DNA of 64,000 bases from Punica granatum (GCF_007655135.1 NC_045129.1:31063122-31127121); one strand, 5' to 3'; counted from the first letter of the stretch, positions 22,361 through 34,330 are shown. The notes: generated by a model from the letters alone, not told the origin. Program-made: numbers and translations.

Positions 22361-23403
22361 ATGCTTTTGTTGTGGGCGATACTTCAAAGATTATATGTCA
22401 CTCATATTATTCTTTCGATTATGAGGAGATTTGTAAGCTTGATATCAAAAAAATATAAATTCTAATAATTAATCACATTAAATAAAGTCTCGAGTTTGGC
22501 TATTTAATGGGACCGTTGAATTTTCGAATATCAAAATATACTGCAAAAAAATTATAATAATTAATAAAGGGGAGTGTAATTTCACCACAAATCAAAATTG
22601 AAATCTCTTAATTCACTCAAAAAAAAGTTAGAATATCTTAGATACCAAACGAGATCATGCATGCACCCTCTTCTCTACGGAAATTTATTCGGTCTAGTCC
22701 TGTACTGTGCTGAAATAAACACGATTGACTACAAGTCGACTGAAATTAAGGATTTTAGAGTGTAATTGACTACGTGTATATTAGCAGCCGATTATATTTA
22801 TTTGAGCCCGGGACAGGTACATGTCCGGACAAGATAGGCTTCCCTTCTCTATATGTCACTCAGATTATTAAATTTATGAAATATGTTTCTATTTTCTCTT
22901 TTTTTGGTATTTCAAATAAGTGGGACCCATTGACAGGCTAGAAATTGAATTCCTCTCCTCATCTATCGCCCCGCACCCCCCTTCCCTCTCAATCACATCA
23001 CTGTTGCCTGCGATAAGAGAGAGTGATCATGGGAGAATATTTAGGAAAAAGATTATTATTATCATTAATAAAGAGGAAATTATAAAAAGAAAAAATAAAA
23101 TAAAAAAGGCATATCTGTTCTTGAATTCCTTTTGGTCTGGGGCCCCCACACCCACCACAGACCACACACACCACAACCACCAAGAAGGAACCACGCCCCT
23201 GCAGTGGGGCCCTCAGGCATACGGTCACACGTGGCACCAAGCCATTTGTCCCCTCTCCAATCCCCACGTGCTCATCACCATTACCGTCACGTGGCCTAAA
23301 CCATTTCTGTCTTTAAAGACAGGCCCAGTTTAATGGCCCCCCTTTCCCCTGACACACACACATATATAAATGTATGTTACATATTTGTGCGTATATATAT
23401 AGA
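22361..23403. other. Intergenic DNA
   Basis: No supportable gene. A weak inverted repeat near 22690-22840 resembles one near 11636-11775. The stretch 23130-23340 is GC-richer with repeated CAC-rich and CACGTGG motifs (for example near 23228 and 23265), but its open frames are compositional and no family is recognised. Confidence 0.45.
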
Positions 23404-23759
23404 GGGTTAATTGCGCCGTAGGCTAACGTTCGAAGGAATTATTAATTCTAACTCAAACTTGATTTTTTACATGAGATATTTTAACGTTGACGTATTGGTT
23501 TCACATCTATCTCGACGCTAACTTTCCGTCTAAAATTAACGGAATTACACACGTGACACGTTAATTTTATAACATATGTAAGCAACGTTACAAAATTAAC
23601 GTGTCACGTGTGCAATTCCGTCAATTTTGGATGGAAAGTTAGCGTCGGGCTAGATGTGAAATCAACACGTCAATATTGAGATATCTCAGAGAAAAAATCG
23701 AGTTTGAGTTAGAACTAAGAATTCATTCAAACGTTAGGCTATATAGTGCAATTATTCCT
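23404..23759. mobile_element. MULE-type MITE, same family as 10915
   Basis: A 356-bp hairpin. Left end GGGTTAATTGCGCCGTAGGC, right end mirroring AGGAATAATTGCACTATATA. Flanking nonamers ATATATAGA and ATATATATA agree at 8 of 9 bases, although the flanks are TA repeats. The centre holds mirrored ACGTGACACGTTAATTT blocks, giving a near-perfect stem. Confidence 0.75.
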
Positions 23760-24030
23760 ATATATATATATATAATGCAAAATTGGACCAAACCTACGGG
23801 AAGAATACGCCCAATGGGGAATTATTATTGTGTACTCTTAGACCGAGATTGATGAACATATTCTTGATAGGCATATCGTATTTTTAGTTCGATTGACTTG
23901 ACTTTATTGTATAGAAGCAAGCATAGAATACCTTTTTATTTTTATACAAATTCGGCCGATGTGAATAAATCTATCGGGCATCTCTAACAGGAAGTTTGAC
24001 GTATCCATTGCATTCCCTCCCCTCTCCTCC

Positions 24031-24037
24031 TATATAA
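24031..24037 (+). promoter_or_regulatory. TATA box of the MIR530 locus
   Basis: TATATAAA at 24031-24038 follows a pyrimidine-rich stretch and lies about 150 bases before the mature miRNA. Transcription would start near 24062-24070. Plant MIR genes are Pol II transcribed and usually have a clear TATA box, so the placement fits. Confidence 0.65.
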
Positions 24038-24064
24038 AGGAGCTTCCCAGCTCTCACCGGAAAT

Positions 24065-24500
24065 ATATATCCTAAGAGCATTACAGATCGATATACATGC
24101 AGCACTAGCTAGCCCTTTCTGTAGTCTTTTGCAGCAGTTTTTCTTGAATTTTCTGCAGCATACGTAATGTCACCGGGATGCCTTTCTCTGCATTTGCACC
24201 TGCACCTTATGACATAGCTTTTCCGGCTTCTAACTGGAATCCTTACAAGCTGTCATCGTTGTCGTCCATTCGGTAGAGAATAGTCTTCATATATCCGTAA
24301 GGTTCAATGACTGCTTCAGTACTTCAAGAAAGTTAGAATATGTACGTCCTTCATTCAGGTCTGACCCGTTCGTGGTTGTACGTGTATGTGTATCAATAGA
24401 TAGTTGCATGAAATGGTTTGTGAGGATCCAAGCTTTGAGAGAGGTGCAGGTGCGGGTGCAGACGAATGCTATCTCGGCTTTCTTTTCTCCACCCGAGGTG
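24065..24500 (+). ncRNA. MIR530: Primary microRNA, miR530 family
   Basis: The mature sequence TGCATTTGCACCTGCACCTT lies at 24189-24208 on the 5' arm. The opposite arm, near 24442-24462, reads AGGTGCAGGTGCGGGTGCAG and pairs with it along 19 bases with only three G-U wobbles at miRNA positions 5-7. Pairing continues outward (TCTGCA with TGCAGA, then ATGC with GCAT) and inward (an AGCT pair). The loop between the arms is about 230 bases. The mature sequence agrees with miR530 as known in poplar and rice. In rice miR530 targets a PLUS3-domain gene that affects yield traits; targets in this plant are unknown. The short frames across the locus are not proteins. Confidence 0.9.
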
Positions 24501-26140
24501 TTCCCAGAGGTCGTTATCCCTCGTGTATTTCTCATGATCAATAACTAATGTCTCAATCTCCCCTCAGTTTCTAATGATGGCAACAGATGGAACAGCGAAC
24601 CGATCCCCTGACCCTGACTAGGGTTCATGCATTATGCCCTCGGGGGTTCAATCTTGTACAACGCAGATGGTGAGGTTCAATATCATATGATGCAGATGGT
24701 GTCGAAAAGTTGTTTCCTACTGAGTAAGTATCCGTGCTATTAATGAGCTTCTGGAAATTAAAAGTTAATGCTTGAACTCGGAAAATATTCATGCTTATGG
24801 GAAGTCCTTTTTTCCCTCTCTCCCTCTCTCTATCACTCCCCATCTCTTTCTTGGCCCCTTCTCAAGCTAGGGTTTCTGAAGAACTGAGCACAGTGGTCAA
24901 ATTAGTCGAACTGGATTAACGATACTGGACAAACTTCCATCATATAAATTAATTTTCATGAAATCTTCGAGCTTTATCCACTTTCCCACTTGGAATATTG
25001 AATTCTTTAACTTCACATATATACATATATATATATACACATATATATAAACCCTAATTTCTTTGAGGAATCAAGGGAGCTGCGGCTGCCCTAATGTCAG
25101 CTTTATATATATGCAGTTATAGCCAACTCTCAACTATATGAATAAGGTGATTTTCAAAGTTTATTGCCAATTATCGATCACAAAATCCATTAATTGCTGT
25201 GGCTCTCTTCATTTTCATTTTCTTTTTATTTGTGAAAGGATAACTGTTTCGATGCTTGCAAAAATGTGGTCTCATTTCAGTATGAGCACAGAAGAAAATT
25301 GGGGGAATCCTCATTTCTTGATTGTTTCTTTCGCATTATAGTTATCTTGTCTTCATAAGAACTTACATAAGATTAGCTAGTTTCGTGTTGTTGCATTTGT
25401 GTTGAAGGTAAGCACTCTTCTTGTGAGAATTGCTTTGTTTTTCAAGAAGAAAATTAGAAAAAGAAAATTTATAATTCTATATTGAATTGAAGGAAAAGTA
25501 TCAAACTTCCCTCCTATCACAAACAATTGTATTGGAGGAAGCAAATAAAAGGAGGTCAAGGATATAGTATAGTGACGCCACTCATATTCCTCTGTTTGGA
25601 TATGAGGGAAGTGGAGGGTAAACTAAGAGGGCAAAGGAGGGGGGAAGATTGTATGAAAATCCATTTCACTCGATCCAAACAGAAGGTAAGAGGTTTAATT
25701 GTATTCGATTCTATGGCCGGTAGGACTTTCCACTCCTTTACTTCCTAATCTTATATCCGCTTTCCCGTATCAAGAGTTAAAATGAGATTTTGGGCTAACC
25801 AAAGTCAAAAAGATTTAAATGTATCTCCTAGATAAAATGTTAATGAAGCGATTATCTTACCGATCATCTTCTAAATCGAGGACTATTAGATGTTGTAGTG
25901 AGTCCGGGGTTCACAGAGCAATTTAAGAACGCATTTATTTCAGCCTGGAAGTAGACATATTTTATCGATTCCGATGCCTATATAAATATGTACCGCACCA
26001 AGGAAATATCCTAAGCTAGTGTTTCCCTTTAACTCGGACAGCCTCTGATCATCTGAGATTTGGTACTAAGACAGTACGTTTGACTCGTAAAGTAGTCGGG
26101 TCCTTGATCTGGCTTGGTCACTAGGATTCAAATGTATTTA
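24501..26140. other. Intergenic DNA downstream of MIR530
   Basis: No supportable gene. A (TA)n/CATATA microsatellite lies near 25016-25050. Short frames at 25138-25341, 25377-25559 and 25527-25748 have no recognisable domains. The stretch 25930-26140 may be the decayed upstream part of the LINE fragment that follows. Confidence 0.45.
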
Positions 26141-26147
26141 TCTAGAA

Positions 26148-26468
26148 ATGGACTCCGACATCGCTAAGGGAATGATCTCGGACACTGGCTGGTCCTGCAC
26201 AATGCTCCGTGGTCTCGTGGCACGTATTCGGGATTTGCTTGATCAGGATTGGGAAGTGGAGATTCTACACATTTATTGGGAAGGTGATGCCTGCATGGAG
26301 TGACTGGTTGGATGAGCGCGATTAACCCCTCTAGAAGTCCATGTTCTTGATGCTATTTCTAATAGCTTAAGGCTTGCAACTTCTTGTTCGGAGACATTGT
26401 TGCGGTAGCTCTAGTTTGTGCTTTTCCTAATTTGTAATTGGTTTCTCCCCCTAGTTCGCCAAAAAAAA
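26148..26468 (+). pseudogene. 3' end of a LINE (RNase H-like domain remnant)
   Basis: A frame from 26148 reads DSDIAKGMI, then LVARIRDLLDQDWEVEILHI, then YWEGDACME, and ends at a stop where intact plant LINE proteins continue C-A-D-W-L-A. After a frame change the tail of the domain is still readable (LEVHVLDAISNSLRLA). The sequence ends CTAGTTCGCC followed by an A run at 26461-26468, as expected for target-primed insertion. This is the C-terminal RNase H-like domain of a plant non-LTR retrotransposon; reverse transcriptase and endonuclease are missing, so it is a dead 5'-truncated copy. Confidence 0.7.
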
Positions 26469-27427
26469 GTACCAGCTAGAGTTGTGCCGGGCCGGTTTCT
26501 TGCTCGCTAGAAGAAATAGGGGCAGTTTTGGATCACGGATTGGAGAGGGTTATAAAGTGGTGGGTTGGAGGGTTATCATATAAATTTGTATAATAACTTT
26601 TCGTAGTTCACACTTCCGTTATCTTCCTTAGCCCGCGATCTAAACAAGCGGTAAGAGTTAGTTTACAGTTTTATATCCTTAGTTTCTGTTCTTGGGTATT
26701 CGGCGGGGTAATTCTACTTAGATTATCATTGGAAAGTGAAGGGGAGACACAAACTAAATGAGGTCTTCTTAACTATATAATAGTAGAGGTATTGCCTACC
26801 AAACTCCCCTCTGGTGGGGAAATATTTTGTCGTGCTCTCAGTCCGACTGCGAAGCTCGATCATCTGTTCATTTGTTATTGTAATATGAATGCTGAATAAA
26901 CGTAAATCTGTCGGTGATAATCATCCTGTTATATAAATCTTACCTTCTGATGCCCAGCAAGTTCTCAGAGCTGATTCTGATCACAGGGTTACCTTCTGTA
27001 ATTGGTCACTACCATGTCCACTTTCGACTTTATCCTTTTTGCTTCCTCTTGGAACTGTAAAAGCTAGGAAACCAAGAGGACTGCGACAGACGAATCAATC
27101 CGACATCGATTCTTTGAAGGGGCATCACACGACAATCTCGGGTGAGAAAAACCATAAAATTATATAGAAAAATGGTCCTGTTTATTTCTCCACAATTTTT
27201 GCAGTTTGCAGCAATAGCATAACCATTTTCGTGTTCTGAGGGAGGATAAAAGGAAAGCATAAATTATTTTCATTTATTCGGGTGATTATTCTTACAGGAA
27301 TATCTTGAAGTAGTAGCGTGAAATGCAACTGCAGAACAAATTCTGATGGCTCTGCCAATTAATATGGATTTGAGCTATCTACGCTGATTGAAGTAATACA
27401 TGGCGATCCATCTCGAAGCAATCTGAT
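26469..27427. other. Intergenic DNA and 3' flank of the 4CL-like gene
   Basis: No separate gene seen. The last 200-400 bases before 27428 probably include the 3' UTR of the minus-strand ligase gene. The minus-strand frame at 27030-27260 has no recognisable domain. Confidence 0.45.
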
Positions 27428-30099
27428 CTACATTCTTGACCTGACTTTCTCTATGAGCTCCCTTCTCAAAATCTTCCCCGAGGCCGACTTTGGGACAGTT
27501 TGAATGAATGTCACCCTTCGTAACCTTTTGAAGGGCGCAACCTGAGAAAAGATGGAACCATCCACACTTGTCATCTAAATGCTATATCCGTTTTCTTGGG
27601 TAAAAGTGCCTTTTGTAAAATCAGATAGATAATACAGTATATTGTAAATTTCATCTCGTTACCTGATTTGCAATGAAATTCTGCACGTCCTCTTCGGTCA
27701 GTGAACTGTTAGGTGACCGAACAACATAGGCAATTGGGACCTCACCTGCCTCAGCATCAGGAAATCTGTTGATACAAGAAGCAATTCAGTGGTAATTAAT
27801 GGAACTCCATGCACATTTCTTCGGAAGAGTCGAAGCAATGAAGTCAAAGAGAAGTAAAAGGTCAATCTCACGGGATGACGACAGCATCTAATATCTCGGG
27901 ATGGGATAGAAGGAGGCCTTCCAGCTCCGCAGGAGCAATCTTGCAGGAACAAATGAGAGAGAGAGACGGTGAGAAAGATTACTGAAAGACAGGACATTTG
28001 TTCAGCATTTGAGTTTTTACTGATCACTCGATTCATTACCTGAAAGCCTTTATACTTGATGAGCTCTTTGATACGATCGACAACAAATAATTGTCCTTCC
28101 TCATCGAAATAGCCAAGATCTCCCGTATGAACCCAGCCTTTACTGTCTATGGTCAGTTTGGTCGCTTGTGGATTGTTGTAGTAGCCTGAAACAAGGATTT
28201 CATTACCGAACAATCAGCTTGAAGCTGGTAATTCACACGAGTACTTCTTGACATGGTAGTTTGATGAAAGTCGAATTCGTAACCAGGTCTTTACCTCGCA
28301 TCATGTTGGGCCCACGGACCCTTATTTCTCCTAATTGATTCGGAGGAAGAGGCTTCAGCGTATCTACGCTGATAATTTGAGCTTCGACTCCTGAGACAAG
28401 CGTTCCAGCAGAACCAGTGTGCCGAGTGCCTACTCTGTGATTTTCCACTGAGACAATTCCACAGGTTTCTGTCATCCCATATCCCTGAAATTTATAACAG
28501 GCCAATCAAGCTACTTAGACGGGTTATCAACACCGCACCCATACAACCTCAAGAGTTTGGCCTAATGGTTAATGTGTACCCAAGTTTGCACCGAGACCCG
28601 AGTTCAAATCCCTTTGGGGCCACCAGAGCGCCTTTGGCGTAATTACTCGCTTCGTGCCCCGCCGGGGGTTCACGGAGCCCCGGGTATTAGTTGGGCGAAG
28701 CCCGGACACCTCGGGTTAGCCAAAAAAAAAAAAAACACCACACCCATACCAGATGACTTTATACTAAAAATGGAAATTGTTGATATAGGTATGCCCACCT
28801 ACACCTAATTCTTTATGAAATCTATAAAAGGATCACATAAAGAGCATACAAGTTACCCGAAAATGGTATACAATTGCACTTAAATGAACAAACGGAATCT
28901 TATATGAACCGCGTTCTATCTCCTTTATTGCGATTGTTCAGTATTAATGGGCACACCTATTGGCTTGTCCAAAACACGTCCCCGAAGAACAACATTATCG
29001 GTGCTTCATGGTCCATATCTAGATCATGTTCTAAATAAGCAAAAAGTACAAAGCTCAACATAATTCACCCCGTGGAGTTAGCTCAAATCACCTGAGAGAC
29101 AGCAGCATGAGGGAAGTTCTTCGCACAATCCTCCATCACGTCCTTCCCGAGCGGGGCCGCCCCTGACCCAATATGGCTCAGTGAGGAGAGGTCGTACTTC
29201 TTCACTAAGCTCTGCTTTGCCAGGGCAATAATAATGGGGGGCACAATCCACAGGTTTGTGACCCGATACTTCTCCACCGCCATCAGGACGCGTTCAAACT
29301 CGAACTTCCCCATCGACACGATCGCATGCCCCGCCCTTAGCTGCGTGTAGGAAATGACCGCGAGGCCGAACACGTGGAACATTGGGAGGACGCAGAGGAA
29401 CACGTTGTTCGTCTCCCCTGCCAGCTCTTGGTCCATGTTGATCATTAGGGAGGCCGCGATGAAGTTCCCGTGCGTCAAGACCACGCCTTTGCTCGTCCCC
29501 GTCGTGCCAGAGGAGTAGAGGAGCGCGGCGGTGTCGGCCTGCCCGACACTGAGCATCGGAAAGTCCGAGGATGCACGGGACAGGTTGATCAAGTCCCGGA
29601 AACCCAGGATTGCTGATCCTGATTTAATGTGGGAGAAATCCCTATTGCCCAGAAACACTGTAGGGAGATTGAAATCCTTCACCCTGTCCCACAACTCGGG
29701 GACGGTGATGACCAGTTTCGGGTTCGAATCCTTCGCCTGCTTCGACAGCTCACCTGCGGTGTACAGAGGGTTCGAGGTGGTCGCGACGGCTCCAACGGCA
29801 GTGATTCCGAGGAAGCAGACCGGGAACTGGATCGAATTCGGGGCGAAGATCAGGACAACGTCGTTTTTCTTGATGCCCAGGTGGACCAGTCCGTGAGAGA
29901 CCTTGACGACGGTGGCTTTGAACTGGGAGTAGGTGAGGGTCTCGCCGGAGTCGGCGTCGATGAGGGCTGGCTTGTCGGGGTAAGAAGCAGAGTTCTTGAA
30001 GAGGAACGAGACCATCGAGAGGTTGGGATCTCTGGGGAGCACCAGCGGCGGCCGGAGCGATCGGAATATCCCATCCCGACCATACCCAGATTTCTCCAT
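27428..30099 (-). CDS. 4CLL7: 4-coumarate:CoA ligase-like 7, peroxisomal acyl-CoA synthetase
   Basis: Six exons (30099-29092, 28484-28295, 28185-28040, 27939-27872, 27765-27663, 27541-27428) give 542 residues in frame. Seen: the AMP-binding signature [10 protein letters not shown] at about residues 196-205, GYGMTETCG at the start of exon 2, GEIRVRG, the hinge and motor region HTGDLGYF...[11 protein letters not shown], and the catalytic lysine in [11 protein letters not shown]. The protein ends SRM, a type-1 peroxisomal targeting signal. Known: ANL-family enzymes adenylate a carboxylate and transfer it to CoA. The N-terminus [11 protein letters not shown] and overall match point to the At4g05160 (4CLL7) clade, linked to peroxisomal fatty-acid or jasmonate-precursor activation rather than lignin synthesis. 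The exact substrate is inference. Intron 1 (28485-29091) carries a SINE. Length is normal for the family. Confidence 0.93.
28545..28733 (+). mobile_element. tRNA-derived SINE in intron 1 of the 4CL-like gene
   Basis: A box TGGCCTAATGG at 28558-28568 and B box AGTTCAAATCC at 28601-28611, spaced like a tRNA promoter, then a GC-rich body with CCGGGGGTTCACGGAGCCCC, ending in an A run at 28722-28735. It is flanked by target duplications of about 16 bases, AACACCGCACCCATAC at 28529-28544 and AACACCACACCCATAC at 28734-28749, with one mismatch. The element is antisense to the host gene, and its splice sites are untouched. Confidence 0.85.
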
Positions 30100-31347
30100 C
30101 GGAGGCTAAGCAAGAGGGACAAGGAGTGAGAGCTGATCAGAAGCAGAGAGGTGCACTGCAGGGTAATAGATCAAAGGGTTACATTACTGTATGGGGCCGC
30201 CATTTATGGCCAGGGAAAGCTTCACGATTGATGCTATGAAGCTGCGAATGTGGGGTTGGGGGATGGGATGAGTCTGAATTTCGGTGTAAAGTTGAATGAT
30301 TTTGCAGAAAGAGACAGGAAAGGTTCGGACCAACCAACCCTATCGAAAGGTTTAATTGCTCTTTCTTCTTTTGCCTTTCTTCTTATCATAACTAGACGTG
30401 AATGTGCGGCTGATCAATAATTTTTTAATGGAAAGTAATATTTTAAATTAAATATATTTTGAATTTTTTTTAAAAAATGATGGATTTAAAAATTATTTCA
30501 TTCGAAAATTAAATGAGTTTATTAAAAGACTACTGATCTTTCATCTGAACATAAAAAGTTTATTTTCTAAATATTTATTAACATAGAGAAACATTTAAGT
30601 CATATATACATGAAATATCTTTCCTCGATATTAAAGGAATACACATTATTTAAGATAATTCTGCTAGGAGAGCAGAACGATCAGAAAATATACATTTCTC
30701 ATAGATGGAATTACCATTTAATTCCATATATAACCAACCAGTACTGAAAATAAAATATATCTTGCAGGAAAATAATTTAAAGATTTGCCTAATAAATAGT
30801 TCTTAGTATGAGATAAAAACAAAACTCTACAGAAAATACAAAGAATAATATTAAAAATTAATCATGTCAGATTAGATTAACACAAAGTTTATATTGTACA
30901 TCATTGTTGAATTGAAACTTTATAGCAAAAGAGTTATTGTATCACAAATTTCTTCATTCCAAGAATTTTCTAGAGAATTCACTGCATTTGAATAAAAATT
31001 TTGCAATTACAACTAAAAGAAATTATAAAGCTATATAAATTGGGCAAAAATAGTTAATGTTGAAATAAATATTCTTAAAAAAAAATTGAAAAGATAATAC
31101 TAACTCCATTAATCTTCCCAAAATACAGGTCTGACTGTAGTTTTGTTCATCAAACAGTATAAAGCTAACCATCCAGATTTCAATCGAACAAAATATATTA
31201 TTTATAAAAAATTATGCCTACTTAAAACTACTCTTTAATGTAAATATGTTAATACTCATCAAAATAAAGTTAATAAGATTGTGTATAACAAATAACCAAT
31301 AAAGCTTGGATGTAGAGAAGAACTTTTGCGTAGAGTTTGATACTACT
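30100..31347. other. Upstream and intergenic DNA, AT-rich
   Basis: The first 250-300 bases are the likely promoter and 5' UTR of the 4CL-like gene. Beyond about 30400 the DNA is AT-rich with no gene. If the LTR at 31348-31907 once began a full retrotransposon, its body would lie here, but no gag or pol remnants are visible. Confidence 0.45.
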
Positions 31348-31907
31348 TGTTGGGAAAGGATCACCGAATAATTGCATACAACGAGTTAATTTTTCCTACA
31401 TTATGTGATCAAAATACGATTTAAGGAAGATAGACAAACATCGACATTTTTAATGTGGAAAACCCAACGAGGGGAAAAACCAACGGGACGAACTCTGAAT
31501 CAACTTCACTAAAATAATAGCGGTTACACATAGCTTTCGTCAAGGACAAACTTTTGGATTCAAACTCAAGAAACACACTCTCTTCGATCACAAAAACCAA
31601 AATTCGCCACAAAAAAAAACGGTTTAGCAATTCAACCAAAACAACATCTACAAAATTAAAATTAAAATTTTGACTGCTCAAAACCTAGGCCCATAAGTCA
31701 TGAGGTCGTTGCCAAAATTTCATCTCAATTGGAGTTCGTTTGTCATCCTAATTGAGGCTTTATCTCGTGTTGGTCAGAGCTCATTGACAAACGATTTTCT
31801 CCTCTGTTCTTTCTATCTGTTGCTGCTTTGTTCTGCTTGGCTAGTTTATCCTTGTGTATATTAGCTTATGTCGCTTGCCCACATAATACTCCCCCAAATT
31901 CTCAACA
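31348..31907 (-). mobile_element. Lone copia-type 5' LTR
   Basis: Read on the minus strand, the segment starts TGTTGAGAATTTGGGGGAGT and ends TTTCCCAACA, the short inverted TGTTG/CAACA ends of an LTR. Just beyond the end comes AGTAGTATCAAACTC, similar to the primer-binding site TGGTATCAGAGC complementary to initiator tRNA-Met. A motif GTTGGGTTTTCCAC near the end is common in such LTRs. No second LTR or internal coding region is found nearby and flanks do not show a 5-bp duplication, so this is the 5' end of a truncated element. The minus-strand frame at 31421-31681 is LTR sequence, not a gene. Confidence 0.6.
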
Positions 31908-33180
31908 TTTATAATGAGAATGCAAATATATATTGATATAACGTAAATGGTATAACCAATAAAATTTGAAAGGCATATATGCATATGGCCAAGTAAATTA
32001 TTTTAATATCTTTATTGGACTATATTTCATTATATATAATTTATATCTATATATTCTACCACATATTTTCTTCCTTTGTGTATACAATCCATATATTATG
32101 CTTTATAATTAATTAATAAAATTTAAAACAATCTATATTTTTTTTACTATATGATGATGACGTGGCAAAGTGAGAGAGCTTCTTTTTTTATTTTATGATG
32201 TGGCATCGTAAGAATTTGATTTGGGTTTTTGTTTTCATATATGTATATATATGTATATATCTGTATAGATTAATAAATATAAAATAGTAGCTTTCCAATT
32301 TTTTTATACTCTCACAATTTAATTGGAACATGCTATGCTATAACGAATCGATAATAATTGATTATTATTCCTTTCTTTTTCTTTTTCTTTTTTTTTTTGG
32401 TTAGGCGTGGGTGGCCGTTCTTGCCTTTTTGTAATTTTCTTTTTTTGAAGTTGGAGAATAAATTAGAAAATAATTATATAGTAAGGTAAAACTATAAAGA
32501 AGATGAAGATAATTATAAATGTTGTCCTTCCTTATATAATAGTATTATATCATATGATATAAATAAAAAAGAACTTCTAAGTTTTACTCAACATATCATA
32601 TAATATGATCATATCATATAATTTAAAAGCACTTTTTTTTCTTTTTTCCTTTTTTTTTTGCTCAACGTGTAATGAATGTCTATCGATAATAAAAACGGAT
32701 ACATAGGAAAATGTTCAAGAGGGTAACTTACAGAAAAAAAAAAAAAAAGAAGAGCAGATTGATTGAAATCATTGCAAAGGAAAATACATGTGACTGAAAC
32801 ACATCAAATAAACATAGATACAATTGCAGAATCCTTCCAGTTATTCTAATCCGTTCTTAATCTCTTTGAGACTAGACTCTATATGGACTCTAGTGAAAAC
32901 CGAAAACAAAGCATGTGTTACTAATGTGAAAAAGGAGAAGTGGAGCCAAGAAAAGTCTTATACCGGTATCCAGCGTAAGAACCCTTCATGAATTACACCC
33001 CTAAACCAATTCAATCAACCAATTCCTAAATAGCCAAACCCTGGAAAGTCAAATCAATTTAGTGAAGTTTCCTTAATCGATTCAAACCAGTGACAATCAA
33101 ACTAATCAAAATCATCTAGACTAATCAAAGCACCAAAGCTTCCTTGATCGGTTCAAACCATAAAAGGTCGATATTCGTAA
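31908..33180. other. AT-rich intergenic DNA
   Basis: No gene seen. Contains T and A homopolymers, a (TA)n/TATG microsatellite near 32237-32265 and repeated ATATCATATAATA motifs near 32545-32625. Confidence 0.5.
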
Positions 33181-34330
33181 GTAGTTGGTAGGATCGATTG
33201 GGCCAACAGTATCATCCTTTGTAGTGAAGGGCGTGTAGTGGAGGGTAAGGATATTGTTACGGGATTAAGGCAAGTGTTCATATAGTAGAAGTCGCCATTG
33301 GAGAGGGGGAGAATCAGTCAGATAACTGGAAGGCAGGAAAGGGAGGACACTGTTGTGGCGCCGCTATTGTCGCTGTTCAGGGGCGAAAGGCCGGTTGGTT
33401 GCCAGCGGTAGATGGTCTGGTCACGGAATGGCAAAACATGCTGATCAGGAAGCGACCGAGTCTAAGCAGGGGGTGACAAGGCCTTTTTGCCGCCACTATT
33501 ATCGACGACCAAGGTGTTGAAGGCCGCCCTCGCTCTCTGTTATAGGTCTATTCGGAGAGGGAGAAGGCGCAACCTTGTAGGGGAAGGGGAGATTGCTTCA
33601 TCAAGCACCGCTATGCACCATCGAAAATATAGAAAAAGAGGACGATGAGGAGGAGTAGGAAGAGGAAGAAGGTCGTTGCAATCTCTGGACGATATCGAAC
33701 ACCTCCTCCGACATAGCCCTGAGGCCGGAGACGTATGAGACGAACCTCAAGTCCACCAATTGCCAACTGTTGGCAACAAGCAACGTCGAGGCGCCAGCAG
33801 ACCGAGACTGAAGCTCGCCACGAGTGTCATCGATAAGGAGTTGCCCGCCACGAGTGTCGCCATGAGTGTCCGAGACTGATGCTGAGGTGTCTGCATGGAG
33901 ATTTGAAATCGAGGTAGATAGGGGGTAACCGACTAGACCCGTTGCCGAATCTATGGGAGCGCCAGTTTTGAGCGTCGACAAAACCCTCTAATATCAAGGC
34001 AGGTAGGGAACGACCAGCAAGACCCACTCTAAGTTGAGGCGGTAAGCGACCACGCCAAGAAGAACGTAGATAGGCAACTAGATCGAAGGACAACCGGCCT
34101 GAGGGATCCGCAATCGAGAACCATGGCAGCGGCGTGGAAGGCGGCACCATATAGCCCATCTTTTGCTATCTGAAAAAGTGGGGAGAAGAGGAAAAAGGGA
34201 GAAGAAGCCACCGGGAATGAAGACAACCGGGAGATAGAGGATGATCGCGACTTTCTGATCCCAACAGCGGTGGCGGTGGAGCCCAACACGCCCGGTCGAA
34301 GCCGGATGCACTGACAGCGGGGTTTGGTTT
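33181..34330 (-). other. GC-rich island of unknown origin
   Basis: An approximately 1.1-kb block that is clearly richer in G and C than the AT-rich DNA on both sides. Several overlapping open frames on the minus strand (within 33601-34311) have Ser/Leu/Pro-rich sequences; none shows a domain that I recognise, and I could not join them into a convincing spliced gene. The composition resembles host DNA carried by a transposon, but I did not find inverted ends. It could also be a decayed gene. Confidence 0.35.

Noticed and set aside
29531..30129. Plus-strand frames opposite the 4CL-like gene
   Set aside because: They are antisense shadows of exon 1; the minus-strand frame carries all the family motifs.
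31348..31907. Polypurine tract GAATTTGGGGGAG taken as a sign of a 3' LTR
   Set aside because: The purine run lies inside the TGTTGAGAA... start of the LTR, and a primer-site-like motif follows its other end, so a 5' LTR fits better.
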